Positions 37,201 to 44,664 are shown, counted from the stretch's first letter. The stretch: DNA of 64,000 nt from Saccharina japonica (GCA_008828725.1 MEHQ01004000.1:231866-295865), one strand, 5' to 3'. Notes: generated by a model not told the origin, from the sequence alone. Numbers and translations are program-made.

Positions 37201-38022
37201 GGAAGGTTCATATCCGGCACGACATTCGCTGAAAGTTGAGTTGACAACCGTCAGGCTCGTCTGATCCACGTATAAGCCGCCGCCGGAGACCTCTGCCAAG
37301 TGGTTGGTGAACGCGCATCGGGTAATGGACACGATCGAACGTTTCGCGTAGACACCGGCTCCATTCTTATCGTCATCCTCGCTGTCGGACGCGGCATACC
37401 CGTCGCGAACGATCATGTCTTGAAGAACCAAGTGCCCCTCGTCGACATAAAACAATGGACCAAACGATCTATCTTTGTCGTCAACGGTTGGAATAAAGGA
37501 AGACGCGACACCCACGGCGGCCGATGCAAGCCCACGCGGAAGATTTAGGTGACGCGTCAGCTGTTCGTGTTCGGTGAGGTTTCGGTTTCCCTCGCTTGTA
37601 CTATCGCTGCCTGTGCTGGAGGTGGACCCATCGTCGTTCACGCTAGGGTTGCTCCCGACTATCGTGACCGTGGTGCCTTTGCCAATAACGATAGTGTTTT
37701 TCACCTCTACCGCGCCGGACCAGTTCACGTAGAACTCGCCGTTCTCGCAGTCGAACATGCCGAAGCTCTCGTTGGCCGGCGTAACCTGAACCTGCGTCGC
37801 AAATATTTCTCCCGATTCTCGTTCATCCACAGGGCAACGCTCGGCGAAAACACCCATCCATACACCTGGACTCCTTGAAAGCATTGTCGTCATTGGCCCA
37901 GCGAGTATGGCGCCGAGGAAAAGAACCACGCCCGACATGAGAGGCGAATGCGCCCCACGCGGTCGAATGACATGGCGATGTACCCGCCCCCATGGTATAT
38001 TTGCGCGAGACATCGTCTCCAT
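4004..38022 (-). CDS. 27-exon gene: beta-helix / Cys-rich / multi-span membrane protein (1850 aa)
   Basis: I assembled this gene by hand from 27 minus-strand exons; each exon is listed separately. Coding length is 5553 bases (1850 residues plus TAA at 4004-4006). Every intron is GT-AG and all phases agree. Order: hydrophobic leader (residues 29-49); right-handed beta-helix coils (about 95-800) with repeated GG-V/A-hydrophobic and N-N-x-A motifs; Cys-rich EGF-like patch (about 815-845); beta-sandwich-like stretch (853-1000); Cys-rich juxtamembrane region with GYWR and DDYC motifs (1015-1110); about ten membrane spans (1110-1769); acidic tail (1770-1850). Brown algae and other stramenopiles carry many proteins of this plan, often annotated as polymorphic-outer-membrane-like or pectin-lyase-fold proteins. 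A cell-surface receptor or adhesion role is inference. The ATG at 38022 is the first after an in-frame TAG; Met29 (37938) would give a cleaner signal peptide. No disabling mutation was seen. Confidence 0.85.
4888..5076 (-). CDS. Exon 26: last two membrane spans
   Basis: Residues 1707-1769, phase 0-0. GSLVIFFTNFLALILQAEL is one span and VYSVVLVMIHVMFVLSIGW the last. A C-rich tract precedes the acceptor AACAAG; the donor is GTAAAA. Confidence 0.86.
5885..5948 (-). CDS. Exon 25: short loop exon (64 bases)
   Basis: Residues 1685-1706. The split Ser codon leads into LWVFELQKPHIDDHEIQLYR and T. Acceptor ACATAG, donor GTGAGT. The pattern F-E-L-x-x-P-H joins the preceding and following spans. Confidence 0.82.
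7846..7946 (-). CDS. Exon 24: membrane spans
   Basis: Residues 1652-1685. It reads VLECIRRLLLTGLLVF then VPDTSGQVVYGCIFAFI, following exon 23's YYYE directly. Acceptor GGGCAG; donor GTACGG in phase 2. Confidence 0.87.
8600..8692 (-). CDS. Exon 23: TSFLW...RYYYE loop
   Basis: Residues 1621-1651. It reads TVAPTSFLWSAYYPSRYYYE before a consensus GTAAGT donor. The exact 5' edge is uncertain: acceptors at 8692, 8686 or 8683 all keep phase 0. Confidence 0.82.
9690..9802 (-). CDS. Exon 22: PVGIP span
   Basis: Residues 1583-1620. The join gives Y-PVGIPAAFFYLLVRQRSAI, then NPRVDNSLCECRGAENIM. The Y-P-x-G-I-P core is a hallmark of this class. Acceptor CCGCAG, donor GTGAGC. Confidence 0.84.
10965..11097 (-). 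CDS. Exon 21: extracellular loop and span
   Basis: Residues 1539-1583. It opens VFQTFSCEDYEEIGRSYLHA then DARIECDTP, a two-Cys loop typical of this membrane module, then MRYAAVMIVL. Acceptor CCCACAG; donor GTGAGT, phase 1 with a split Tyr codon. Confidence 0.87.
11917..11994 (-). CDS. Exon 20: membrane span
   Basis: Residues 1513-1538: LWGLFARHTTMTLIILYLVY then SQVSTV. The acceptor is ACCAG; an AACAG six bases upstream would add two residues (Asn-Gln). The donor is GTGAGT. Confidence 0.8.
12341..12833 (-). CDS. Exon 19: membrane span and second long loop
   Basis: Residues 1348-1512. The span reads IVTTGPIVLLGLLAATFHV, followed by about 140 residues of Ser/Thr/Pro/Asp-rich, probably disordered cytosolic sequence ending GDEDDKGQ. 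Acceptor GAGTAG, donor GTGAAT. Confidence 0.84.
13155..13300 (+). repeat. Diverged fragment of MITE family B (intron 18)
   Basis: It contains GAGAGAGGTTCACCATG, then CATACCTCACCGAAAAA and GGAGAAAAGTAA, in the same order as full family-B copies. The terminal repeats are eroded. It lies in the intron between exons 18 and 19. Confidence 0.45.
14503..14642 (-). CDS. Exon 18: membrane spans 2-3
   Basis: Residues 1302-1348. It reads FAEVTNVTFPPIYEKLLSV then FSLDLGWILSATCLAS and DFYDKL. The acceptor follows a clear pyrimidine tract ending TCTCCAG; the donor is GTGAGT in phase 2. Confidence 0.87.
15545..15567 (-). CDS. Exon 17: 23-base microexon
   Basis: It encodes VVWQISSA, using the split Val from exon 16. 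It is flanked by GTCCAG and a consensus GTAAGC donor. It repairs the phase mismatch between exons 16 (phase 1) and 18 (phase 0) and supplies the V-W-Q core expected in this span. Confidence 0.78.
16004..16475 (-). CDS. Exon 16: first long cytosolic loop
   Basis: Residues 1137-1294, 157 residues rich in Ser, Arg, Gly and Pro with no predicted fold by eye. It ends in the start of the next span (LSKIKIVI), in phase 1 at GTGAGC. The acceptor is TTGTTCAG. Confidence 0.83.
17749..17897 (-). CDS. Exon 15: last Cys pairs and membrane span 1
   Basis: Residues 1087-1136. CSVCSKGYGKSATGNCHLC closes the Cys-rich ectodomain. The first span follows at once (FVLSVAGMLVLVVAALLAVY). A long pyrimidine tract precedes acceptor TTGAAG; the donor is GTGAGG. 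Confidence 0.87.
18554..18623 (-). CDS. Exon 14: DDYC exon (70 bases)
   Basis: Residues 1064-1087. It follows CTAACAG, where an in-frame TAA precludes extension upstream. It reads DACKGGSEVQSEDDYCNDGY then KGV, ending phase 1 at GTGAGA. The split Val codon leads into exon 15. Confidence 0.82.
19807..19914 (-). CDS. Exon 13: GYWR motif exon
   Basis: Residues 1028-1063. It reads GVDCSLSGATTETLTITK then GYWRADLGLVYVRECPNK. The acceptor is CCTTAG. The donor is GTCTTT, the weakest of the gene, but the join to exon 14 restores the expected C-x-x-x-D-A-C spacing. Confidence 0.8.
19990..20340 (+). repeat. Degenerate tandem duplication with poly(G) tracts (intron 12)
   Basis: Two to three units of about 120 bases each open with a run of 9-19 G, then carry ATCTGATCC and, later, ACCTGG-AAGTC. 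It sits inside the intron between exons 12 and 13. The Gly-rich open frame across it is an artefact of the G runs. Confidence 0.7.
20372..20620 (-). mobile_element. MITE family B, full-length copy (intron 12)
   Basis: About 249 bases with terminal inverted repeats of the form GACRYGTGCTACGRKAGAGG at both ends. Interior motifs AACCCAAATTCGTC, GCCGGATGACAAATC (minus strand) and a GAGCTCCTCAC-like foldback match the copies at 58.6-59.7 kb. There is no coding capacity; presumably it is mobilised in trans by an unidentified transposase. Confidence 0.75.
21090..21341 (-). CDS. Exon 12: strands and start of the Cys-rich juxtamembrane region
   Basis: Residues 944-1027. It reads VVASPDRDFDGTTTVTFKA, then TDIGSFNSTDAYQ and HCAGGSFWN, ending CRGCADALEGDTQ. 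I used acceptor CTCAAG because it keeps phase 0. A stronger-looking TTTCAG 13 bases earlier would break the frame with exon 11. Confidence 0.8.
23148..23420 (-). CDS. Exon 11: beta-sandwich-like extracellular stretch
   Basis: Residues 853-943, phase 0-0. It begins RCVSGNVAELSL and contains ILWNVEALKLDTMNWTIFPS followed by TGILLPGE, an Ig/fibronectin-like strand pattern seen in this protein class between the EGF-like and juxtamembrane parts. The donor is GTGAGT. Confidence 0.82.
23730..23824. repeat. Imperfect duplication (intron 10)
   Basis: Two units share TTTCAT-GACAAAGTTTACAC followed by TAT-TATA, about 60 bases apart. Confidence 0.6.
25020..25195 (-). CDS. Exon 10: Cys-rich EGF-like module
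   Basis: Residues 794-852. It carries CGSGQTPCSTGPCYDGD and YCQCYE, six Cys in about 30 residues, an EGF-like spacing. The acceptor (CGGTAG after a pyrimidine stretch) is the least certain end; the donor is GAG|GTAATT. Confidence 0.78.
25769..25901 (-). CDS. Exon 9: beta-helix cap region
   Basis: Residues 750-794. It starts AVVLSEGGLYLDDCDFSGS and ends VLGDNN plus the first base of a split Tyr codon. Acceptor CTCCAG, donor GTGAGT (phase 1). Confidence 0.8.
26337..26444 (-). CDS. Exon 8: end of the beta-helix
   Basis: Residues 714-749, phase 0-0. It reads VKFNDSSGSPELSAVQVDEK and later DTYFIGFTGE. The acceptor is GCGCAG and the donor GTGCGT. A MITE terminus lies only about 60 bases upstream of the acceptor. 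Confidence 0.72.
26504..27042 (+). mobile_element. MITE family A, copy with internal insert (intron 7)
   Basis: Terminal inverted repeats AATCCCACGGTAGGGG (26504-26519) and its complement at 27027-27042. Interior blocks TTTTCTGACCGGT, CTCCTCACGTGAGTAACCAC and the GAGCTC foldback match the copy at 56.1 kb. Bases about 26580-26815 are extra: poly(C) runs and low-complexity sequence inserted into the element. Its left end is about 60 bases from the exon 8 acceptor. Confidence 0.75.
28806..28917 (-). CDS. Exon 7: beta-helix coil
   Basis: Residues 676-713. The acceptor is GCCCAG. The split codon gives Val, so exon 6 runs into AGPAVYARNNVSVELRG and VSVFGNNIPRGSVIFM. It ends KLETYQ in phase 0 before GTGCGC. 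Confidence 0.8.
29975..30177 (-). CDS. Exon 6: beta-helix coils
   Basis: Residues 609-676. It starts after GACCAG with ITGGMFSENNADFGGF and continues GGGALYAVDGATILWEC. The end is AGPAV in phase 2 with a GTGAGT donor; an alternative in-frame cut three codons earlier is less likely. Confidence 0.82.
31553..31596. repeat. 22-base perfect tandem duplication across the exon 5 donor
   Basis: The unit AACATGCCTTCGCCTACCTT plus two bases occurs twice back to back (31553-31574 and 31575-31596), differing only in the last base. Each unit contains the same AAG|GTAGGC donor on the minus strand. Confidence 0.9.
31592..31867 (-). CDS. Exon 5: beta-helix coils
   Basis: Residues 517-608, phase 0-0, 92 codons. 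It shows four clear coils of about 23 residues: NGGVVWSKGDVFIAGG, DDGGVFFASGPSTTVLEGG, SEGGVGFVSDGATLQVEGG and NEGGAFSVDDGGTIK. A 22-base tandem duplication covers the donor and copies it. Confidence 0.88.
32075..32430 (+). mobile_element. tRNA-derived SINE (intron 4)
   Basis: The head resembles a tRNA: CTCCTAA as anticodon-like loop, then GATCGAGGGTTCGAGTCTCC, which contains a polymerase III B box. The body contains GAGGGAAGAAAG and GTGACCCCGGATTTGAG, and the tail ends GGGCGAACATAAAAATGGGA and A-rich sequence. The same order recurs at 46.1-46.5 kb. The acceptor and T arms do not pair well enough for a working tRNA. Confidence 0.65.
33280..33517 (-). mobile_element. MITE family B copy (intron 4)
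   Basis: Ends GACGCGTGCTACGATAGAGG and its imperfect complement (CACCTCTGCC...TAGCATGCGTC). Interior TTAACCCACAATCGTC and TCTTCACGTGCGGAGCTCC match the family. It shares the intron with a SINE. Confidence 0.75.
33748..34005 (-). CDS. Exon 4: beta-helix coils
   Basis: Residues 431-516, a symmetric phase 0-0 exon of 86 codons. It opens GGVIAFSSGGEGETAVHL and continues with NSTFQNNTAKTSGGGVVYL, NGAVFAVTDGAELTIEGG and TFSSNIAK. The donor is GTACGG; a CTAAAC branch-like motif lies upstream of the acceptor. Confidence 0.87.
35056..35330 (-). CDS. Exon 3: beta-helix coils with Cys
   Basis: Residues 339-430. The acceptor is TTTTCAG. The split codon gives Glu, then CTRSFDGLAVCGANDTFF. Coils GDKGGAVAVNV and GEGGVFSVGVGATLGLVDC follow. 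It ends CGEK in phase 0 before GTGCGG. Confidence 0.85.
36327..36480 (-). CDS. Exon 2: beta-helix coils
   Basis: Residues 288-338. It follows TTGGCAG and begins AKRSS, so the joined text reads GGGIHAKRSSVLIDGCLF, continuous with the coil pattern. It contains GEKGGGFNQDIGG and ends in phase 1 before a consensus GTGAGT donor. Confidence 0.85.
36636..36653 (+). repeat. (CG)n plus poly(G) tract (intron 1)
   Basis: Alternating CG is followed by a run of about ten G, within the intron between exons 1 and 2. Confidence 0.7.
37162..38022 (-). CDS. Exon 1: leader and first beta-helix coils
   Basis: Residues 1-287. The hydrophobic leader spans residues 29-49. A conserved strand block includes FDCENGEFYVNWSG and TIVIGKGTTVTIVG. 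A Ser/Thr/Asp-rich insert follows at about 130-155, then acidic coils (SDSEDDDKNG) and GGGLYVDQTSLTVVNSTF. It ends GGIH in phase 0 before GTAAGC. Confidence 0.85.
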
Positions 38023-39280
38023 TAGTCGCCGCTAGTACGGCAGTCCACGGCTTGGCAATGATAGTTGTGGCAGTCAAAATGCGAGGGGCGCGTCCCGTGG
38101 ATACAGGGTTGTTTCGCTCTCGCAAACGGTGCTGCTGCGTGCGTCCTGAGCTGGAGAAGACAAGTCAAGCTTGAGTGGCGAGCTGTGACCTTGTCGAAGA
38201 TATCGGATTCCTGAAACCGTGGAAAAGGGTAATATACAGTTAGGGGGCGTAGGGCATCAAAATCGCGGTATCAAGCGATGGGCGTCTGTAGAATACAGGC
38301 AGGGTATACTACGAATCACGGCATGGATCAATGTATCAAAACGGACGACCTATTTGCTAACGTAGGCATGTGATACTGATATTTTGAATGTCATGTACCA
38401 CCTGATGGGCGATTGGCTCGGGGGTAAATACAGGGCGCATGTATGACAGCAGTGTCCATTCCACTGACGGACGTTTACACACTAACAGATGGGATAGACA
38501 ACTCGAAAATCTTATCATAGCCGAAACATTGGTACAAGTGAAAAATACACCAGGAGGAAGCCTGCTTCCTGCGTGGAGTTGACGGTTTACTCATGTTGTT
38601 TTTTTTTGTTTTCTGCGTGGAGTTGACGGTTCACTCGTGTCTTTAGTTTATTTCGGTCATGTCTTTAGTGTTTTTCGGTCATCGCTGTGTGTCGGTTGGG
38701 ACGGTTTCTCAGATGCGTTCCCACCGTTGGCGAGAACAAGAAAAGCAGTGAGTTGGTGCTCAGGGATATCGCACGTATACCCAGAACGATATGTGACCCC
38801 CAACACTATTGATATGTTATTTGGCGGGGGCGAATACTGTCTCGGCGCGAGAGTGTTGTTTCAGAGGGTATCGGGCTGAAAAACGAACCGTTGTTCGTTC
38901 AGTTCTTATGTTATTGAATTGCTTGAAGGATTACCTACTAGTATCTGTCGACGTTGAGCCCATCAGCAGGCACCGAACGGGTCGTTGGCATGGCTAAGAA
39001 ACTGACGCCTATTGAGGTGCAAAACACTTCTGCATCGTGTTCTTACGACAATTGTTCATTGCGTCAGAGATCACTGGATTTGTTTTTATCCGGGCCCTTG
39101 GCATCGAAAACTCCCGTTGGTAGTCAAATGTATTCCGCCTAAAAAGTGCGGGCCCTTACGTTTCGTCGGCGGCCCTCATTTCCGCCAGCGGAGACCCGTT
39201 GTCAAAACAATAATAGGTACAGGCGGTTCGTGTATACCGCGGAAAATTCAGTCAGTGGCCAATCTCCACGCCGGTTTTTT
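38023..39280. other. Upstream flank of the large gene
   Basis: No exon is supported. An in-frame TAG lies 12 bases before the ATG at 38022. Two adjacent tandem duplications (38568-38640 and 38639-38682) sit about 550-660 bases upstream. No convincing TATA box or initiator could be assigned. Confidence 0.5.
38568..38682. repeat. Two abutting tandem duplications
   Basis: CTGCGTGGAGTTGACGGTT occurs twice (38569, 38613); directly after, GTCTTTAGT-T-TTTCGGTCAT occurs twice (38639-38660, 38661-38682). Units are nearly identical, so the events are recent. Confidence 0.8.
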
Positions 39281-39519
39281 TAGATATATACCCTGAAATT
39301 TGACACACGTGTTTTATGAGCCCTACCCGAGACTTTAACAGGTGTGTGTGTGTGTTTTTTTTTGTTCGCCAGATATTGTTTGTTTTGTAATTTTTTGGGA
39401 AATTTGGGTCTCAAGAGATGCAAATTTTCCGGCGAAAAAAAAAAACAAAACACATTCGTAAAAGGCTCGGGTAGGGCGCATAAAACACGTGTATCAAATT
39501 TCAGGGTATATCTCCAAAC
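39281..39519. mobile_element. Foldback element (family D)
   Basis: Long terminal inverted repeats of about 45 bases: ATACCCTGAAATTTGACACA...GCCCTACCCGAG on the left, and its near-exact complement CTCGGGTAGGGCGCATAAAA on the right. The interior is AT-rich with no coding capacity. Related, more diverged foldbacks occur at 44.05-44.35 kb and 44.66-45.35 kb. Confidence 0.75.
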
Positions 39520-39960
39520 AACGGCGTGGATTTGGACGTTTGTGCGGTAAAAGGCGTCGCCTCGTAATTACTTAGTTTCAGTATATAATCGATTTAGGAC
39601 GTTAAATATGACTTAAAATAATCATGCGCAGTCAGATCTTCGAATACTGGCGTGAAACTTTGTAGAAGTACAAACATGCCTTGGACCACTTGGAAGAGGC
39701 TCGTTCAGATTTTGATTTTTTGGGGAAAACATGTTTTCCTACGGAAACGCCTGACTAGTGTTGACCACGTTGAAGGCCTGTGATTGGTCGGGCCGGTAGC
39801 GCCAGTTCTAGGTCCTTGAACAAAAAACTGGCGATATCACCCTCGTCCACTGTTCATGGCGGTCATTACGATACTAAATATGTGGCATTGGAGTTGCTAT
39901 TGCATGCGGCATTCGTGACTGACGAAATATTGGGTGATATGCCTGAACCAGCTCGTACGT
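39520..39960 (+). repeat. Dispersed repeat unit, copy 1
   Basis: This follows the foldback. Landmarks: GCGTGGATTTGGACGTTTGT, CAGTCAGATCTTCGAATA, CCTACGGAAACGCCTGACTA, TTCATGGCGGTCA and GCCTGAACCAGCTCGTA. The same order recurs at 45346-45785 and partly at 44345-44640 and 45828-46018. Confidence 0.75.
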
Positions 39961-40084
39961 ACTGCTGTATGTATGTCTTCATATATTTTACAAAAAGGGG
40001 GATACCCCCAATATATCGTGAATTTGGTGTTCGCCAAACGTATACAGTATTTCTCGGGTTGGTTATACCATGCTAGTACGGAGA

Positions 40085-40225
40085 GATGTATGGCATGTAT
40101 GTCAGCCGGTCTTCCCGTTGATCTAGCCGTTAACGGCAGAGAAAGGCTGCTCAGTTTGAGGTCGAGGGCTCGAGTATCCGTATGGAGATTTTGATTTCCA
40201 AATGGCTCCAACTGTCGAAAGGGAA
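40085..40225 (+). mobile_element. SINE head, partial copy
   Basis: GTTAACGGCAGAGAAAGGCTGC is followed by GGTCGAGGGCTCGAGTATCC and ATGGAGATTTTGATTTCC, matching the tRNA-like head at 32.1 kb. The body is missing here; a body/tail piece with GAAGGGCGAAGATTAG lies at 40480-40590 after a family-C MITE. Confidence 0.6.
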
Positions 40226-40301
40226 ATAACAAATTAAAAGAGAGTCGACGGAGCAAGATAGTGCTAAACTCTTGCGATACAAATGTTAAGGCACACATAC
40301 C

Positions 40302-40458
40302 GTACAGTACAGGACACCAATTAAGAAACGGGAAATCTGGTCCAGGCTGAATTTCAGAGTTTACGGAGGGTGCTTTCTACACTAATTTCAGGATGACGAC
40401 ACTGGAATTACCTATTTCCGCCTAAATATCAGGCTGCCTTTCATATTGGGCTGTACAT
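40302..40458 (+). mobile_element. MITE family C copy (probably inside the SINE)
   Basis: It starts GTACAGTACAGGACACC and AAGAAACGGGAAATCTGGTC. The interior is TTTCTACACTAATTTCAGGA; the right end is eroded. It lies between the head and tail pieces of a SINE, which suggests insertion into it. Confidence 0.6.
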
Positions 40459-40890
40459 TATTATGTTTCCTCTACTGTAGAGTGTAGGGGGGGGGGATAG
40501 TTTACTTAGTGAACCCGGATCGGAGTAACGACTAAAGAAGGAGCGATATATGAAGGGCGAAGATTAGTATTGGGATGGAAAAATATATAAAACGTGTGTT
40601 CTGACTGTAGTCCGGTATTTAGTAAGCAGCCAAAGTATTCAATTCCGTGGTTGAGGAAGAAACCCACTCACTCGTACCAGTACCATCACCTCGTTGTGTT
40701 TAGTACCTGTACAGGATAATAATTAAAAAAAAAGAAACAAAAAGCCTGATCCACGCGGTATATTTTGTTTGGAAATTGATGTCTTCCAAACTAATTTCAG
40801 TACGTGTAACGACTCCGTCATTTCGTTATTTCTTGTTTTCCTGCTACTACTCTCCGTCTGTCTTTTTGCATGTTTTCTCACGGTATTACG

Positions 40891-41046
40891 GTCAGGACAC
40901 CTATCAAGAAACAGGAATTATTGAACAGACTGGATTTCTTAGTTTAGACAGGGTGATTTCTACACTAATTTAACACTAATTTCAGTATAACGCCTCCCGA
41001 ATATCTTAATTCCCTCTTAATCTCAGCCTGCCATTCTTATGAGCCC
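40891..41046 (+). mobile_element. MITE family C fragment
   Basis: GGTCAGGACACCTATCAAGA, GATTTCTACACTAATTT and AATCTCAGCCTGCC match other family-C copies in order. Both ends are incomplete. Confidence 0.55.
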
Positions 41047-41202
41047 GTCTATTGGCAGGTGTCATGTAGTGTTTGGTAAGACCTGCTGGAATTTGTTTTT
41101 CTAGAAAAAAAAATGAAAATCTGGAAACGTGTTCTTCGATAACAACCAATTTCTTTTTTGGTTTGTTACCAGGGCGGTATTGGCGGTAACGACGGGAGGG
41201 GT

Positions 41203-41302
41203 CGTTAACCCTATTAGGACTGCAGTCCCGATGTGGGTACAAAACACTCGAAATTAGAGTGAAATATTTAGTTCTAGACAGTGCAGTTTTAAAGGGGTTA
41301 AA
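41203..41302. mobile_element. Micro-hairpin element (family F)
   Basis: Inverted arms TTAACCCTATTAGGACTGCA and TGCAGTTTTAAAGGGGTTAA enclose about 50 bases. A sister copy with better-paired arms lies at 46650-46733. Confidence 0.6.
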
Positions 41303-41669
41303 CCCGTCGTCAAGCCGGTGCCACCGTCGTCACTGGTCACGTCTCGTTGTCATTTTTACCTACCGTTGACTCTCTTACCACCCCGTACCGCCGAGGAAAT
41401 CAACTTCCTCCGTTGTACTTTACCAGCAGCCCGAACGGGTTCCGTCGAGACAAAATATGTCCTTACCGTTCTGCCGGACCGCCAAACCCAGCCTTTGCGG
41501 TCCCGTCCCGCGACTATATTCCCGACACCCCTTCCCGTCAAGACATCGTCAATACCACCAGGGATACCACAGTAGTAGTTTTAATTATTTCTTCTGCCCG
41601 TCGAGAGACGGCAGTTTATGCCCGTGACGGACGGGACATTTTTTGTTTTTAAGATTTTTATATCCCATT

Positions 41670-41842
41670 TACAAGTATTTTCTTCGCTCTCCTTTTCTCT
41701 CCCCCTCATATCCTAGTCGTCACCCACACCCGGGGTCACAAAGTAGGTTATAATCCTCCCTCCCCACTACGGTACGGGGCTTGCATCCTTATCGCGAGGA
41801 AAATTCAGCACTTGCTTGCGTCGTCGACCCTCGTCGAATGGT
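41670..41842 (-). mobile_element. SINE body, inverted partial copy
   Basis: Read on the minus strand it gives CGACGAGGGTCGACG, TTCCTCGCGATAAGG, CTACTTTGTGACCCCGG and GACGACTAGGA, matching the SINE body at 46.3 kb. The tRNA-like head is absent. Confidence 0.65.
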
Positions 41843-43970
41843 GTCGTCTTGAAACACTTGGCCAGGTGCGAGTACTGGTAATATGTATCAATGGGATTTG
41901 GCCAAAATCAGGTATACCGGGTCACGCTGATGCCAAAAAAAGGTACATACTGAAACCAAGTTAAAATCAGACGTCCGTACATCTGTCATTGGCCAGACTC
42001 CATCGTATCTGTCTTTGGCTGGAAATATTCAGGTACACTTGTATTTGTCTACTTTGTCTATCTATGTATTAATAGCTGATTTCGGCGGTATCTGAGTAAA
42101 TCAGAGGCAGTACCTACTACTCTGCCTCGAAATATAAGCACCGTTTTCATGATATATTTGTGTGTAAAATGTACTTCTATTTACGATCGGAGTGGTACAC
42201 TGCTGTTTCCTGGACACCTGACACGAAGACAGCAGTAGTAGGTACGTACGAGCCTCTGCAGCGACATAAATATACCAATCTATGTTATTAATAGTAGTTA
42301 GAGACATCGAATCTGCACCACCTATGTCCAACAGCCGACCGCCTTTCCGGGTGGTTTCTTCGCAGGTGCGAGCCCCAGCGTCGTGTGCACAGACAGGGTG
42401 TCGTCGCCGATCGGCCCGCTCCGCTCGCACTTGTTCCTTACGCGGCGGTCGAAGACGAGATCTCCGCGAAATGCTGGTATCTCTGTGTTTTGGCGCCTTC
42501 TGCATCTCGTGCTCGTCTACTACTGTATATAATGATGATTCCGGGAAAGATCTCACATCCCCGCCAGAATCATTCCATTTATGTTTTGTCTCCATGACCC
42601 ATTACAGGATACTTGCTTTGTTTGGGCGACTACAAGAGTCTTGAACCGACGAGTATACGAGCAGCACTCAGGAAACGAAACCACTCCCGCAGCTAATTCA
42701 ACATGGACGGGTTGTTGGGCCATGGTGTATGCCGCCCCGGAAATCTGTGCGTAGCTGAATGGGTGCCGTGCCCGCTGCTGGGTCGATATCCCACATTAGC
42801 TTGTCCCAAGCGCCGATGCATGATTACGATCGTAGGGCTTTCCAGAGTAACACCAAAGATAATAACTGCATGTGTTCCGAGCGGGGTTGATCTTTGGATT
42901 AACACTACCGGTGCGATTGTGTATCCAAACAAGGTGCAAGCGGGGCTATGCACAGCAAGAGCGGTGGGGCAGCCTCCTCCCACCCGCAGCATGCCACCAG
43001 CTGCAGGTAATTTCGCATAACCTTGCGTGGGTGTGGTCGAGAAGGCGGTTACCCTACCAAGCTGATATATACGCGGCTGAGTGAGCACAGCTACGTACGT
43101 ACCCATGGTATAGTACATAGAAATCCATACGCCGACAACAACAGCAGCAGCAGTTAGTTAGTTGTGCCGTAGCGAGTATATCTGAAACAGACGAAGAGCT
43201 GCAGCTGTGCAGCCGACATTTAAGATAACGAGTGGTGATGTTGCCTTTGTGGGTGTCGCGGAATAGGCGGAGCATCGTTAGAAGTGCGACGGCTGCCATG
43301 TCGACCGAATGAGGGCTAGATACTCAACTTTGTAAGATGCGTGATAAGTCAGTCGGGCTCATCGGAGTTCGAAGAGAGCTGGTTTCGGATTCTGATGACT
43401 AACAATTCGAACACGCAACCCATTAAATTGTCGATGAACCAATGGATCTAGGAAGAATCCGTTAAACCCTTCAGACCTGACGTATCCCCGCAACGAGTTG
43501 AATACTTTTTATTTGTTGCCGACTACGGCGGGAGTGTATCTGCGGTATGGCTCTCGTGGTGGCGTCGCGGTCGATGGATAAACTTCATGATAAATCAATA
43601 CCTTGGCGGCTGTTGTCAAACTTCTTTCATATAGAACACATGCATCCGGAAAACGCCTGGGCAAGTCTTCACGGGGATACAATATGTATTATTCTCTCGT
43701 GGTTCCGCCTAAAATCGTACATCATCAGCAGCTGTGCAGCGTGTGGCGGTCAACAAATTTGAGGGGCTACAACCGCATGCGCAGCCGTGCAACAGTCATA
43801 TATATCTGTGTTGAATAGGTAAGTAACCACCGAAAATTGTACGCGACAAGTATCAGAGTACTGCTGTGAAGCCGTTTCTCGAATTCTGGCAGTCTTTTGC
43901 AGTGTGTGTACGTACGCGTAGCGCTCCCAGGTTTTGGCATTTTGGTCGGACCATTATTCCTCTCCATATA
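41843..43970. other. Unassigned interval with overlapping open frames
   Basis: The stretches 42101-42644 and 42693-43118 are open on both strands (up to 164 and 141 codons), which usually reflects base composition rather than a gene. No domain, signal peptide or consistent splice chain was found. I see no confident feature here. Confidence 0.35.
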
Positions 43971-44046
43971 TTTTCAAGGCACAAATTAAGGCTGGTGGTT
44001 CAAGCATACCACCCCAAATTTTATCATTTTTAGCCGAAGTCTAAGC

Positions 44047-44640
44047 CGGTTTTTGGAGATAGACCCTGAAATTTATCACCCGCATACTGCACATACATGT
44101 TCTATACCCTGAAATTTGGCACACACATACCCTGAAATTTGGACCCTTGTGGATCCATCAACAGGTAGGTGTGGTTTTTATTGTCATTTGTTTCATTTTG
44201 CAAGCTACTTCTGTTTTTGTTTTTGGAGGATATTTGACTCTTATGGGATAACGAATTTTCGGCGACGAAGAAAACATAATAAAAACCCGCTCGGGAATTA
44301 TGCGGCCCGACACGTGCGTGTGTTCGATGTTCTATAGTTCAGGTTTCTTCTCTTCAAAATGGGCTGGACATTGGGACATTTGTGCGGTGAAAGGTGTGAA
44401 CTCCGGCATCGCGTCGTACATACTTAGTTTCACTATATAATCGATTTTAGGCGTCACGTATTACTTCATATTGAATATATGCAGTCTGACCTTCGAATCT
44501 TTGCCCGACACTTCATTTATGTATGCTTGCGTGAGATCACCTGGAACCGGCCCGTTCAGAAAAACAAAATGGGAATATATATATTATACGTATATTCCTA
44601 CGGAAACACTTTACGGTCTGGTTCAAGCATGTCGGCCAAA
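44047..44640 (+). repeat. Foldback plus repeat unit, copy 2 (truncated)
   Basis: GGAGATAGACCCTGAAATTT opens it; CCTGAAATTTGGCACACACA follows. The unit landmarks GGACATTTGTGCGGT, CAGTCTGACCTTCGAATC and TTCCTACGGAAAC appear in order, but the last third (TTCATGGCGG onward) is missing. Confidence 0.65.
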
Positions 44641-44664
44641 AATTATTCAGTAGCAAACCCACGC

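Noticed and set aside
37300-37878. Plus-strand frames opposite exon 1
   Set aside because: Antisense shadows; exon 1 has the leader, coil motifs and a proper donor.
42693-43118. Overlapping open frames of 105 and 141 codons on both strands
   Set aside because: No domain, splice chain or start context favours either; both strands open together points to composition.
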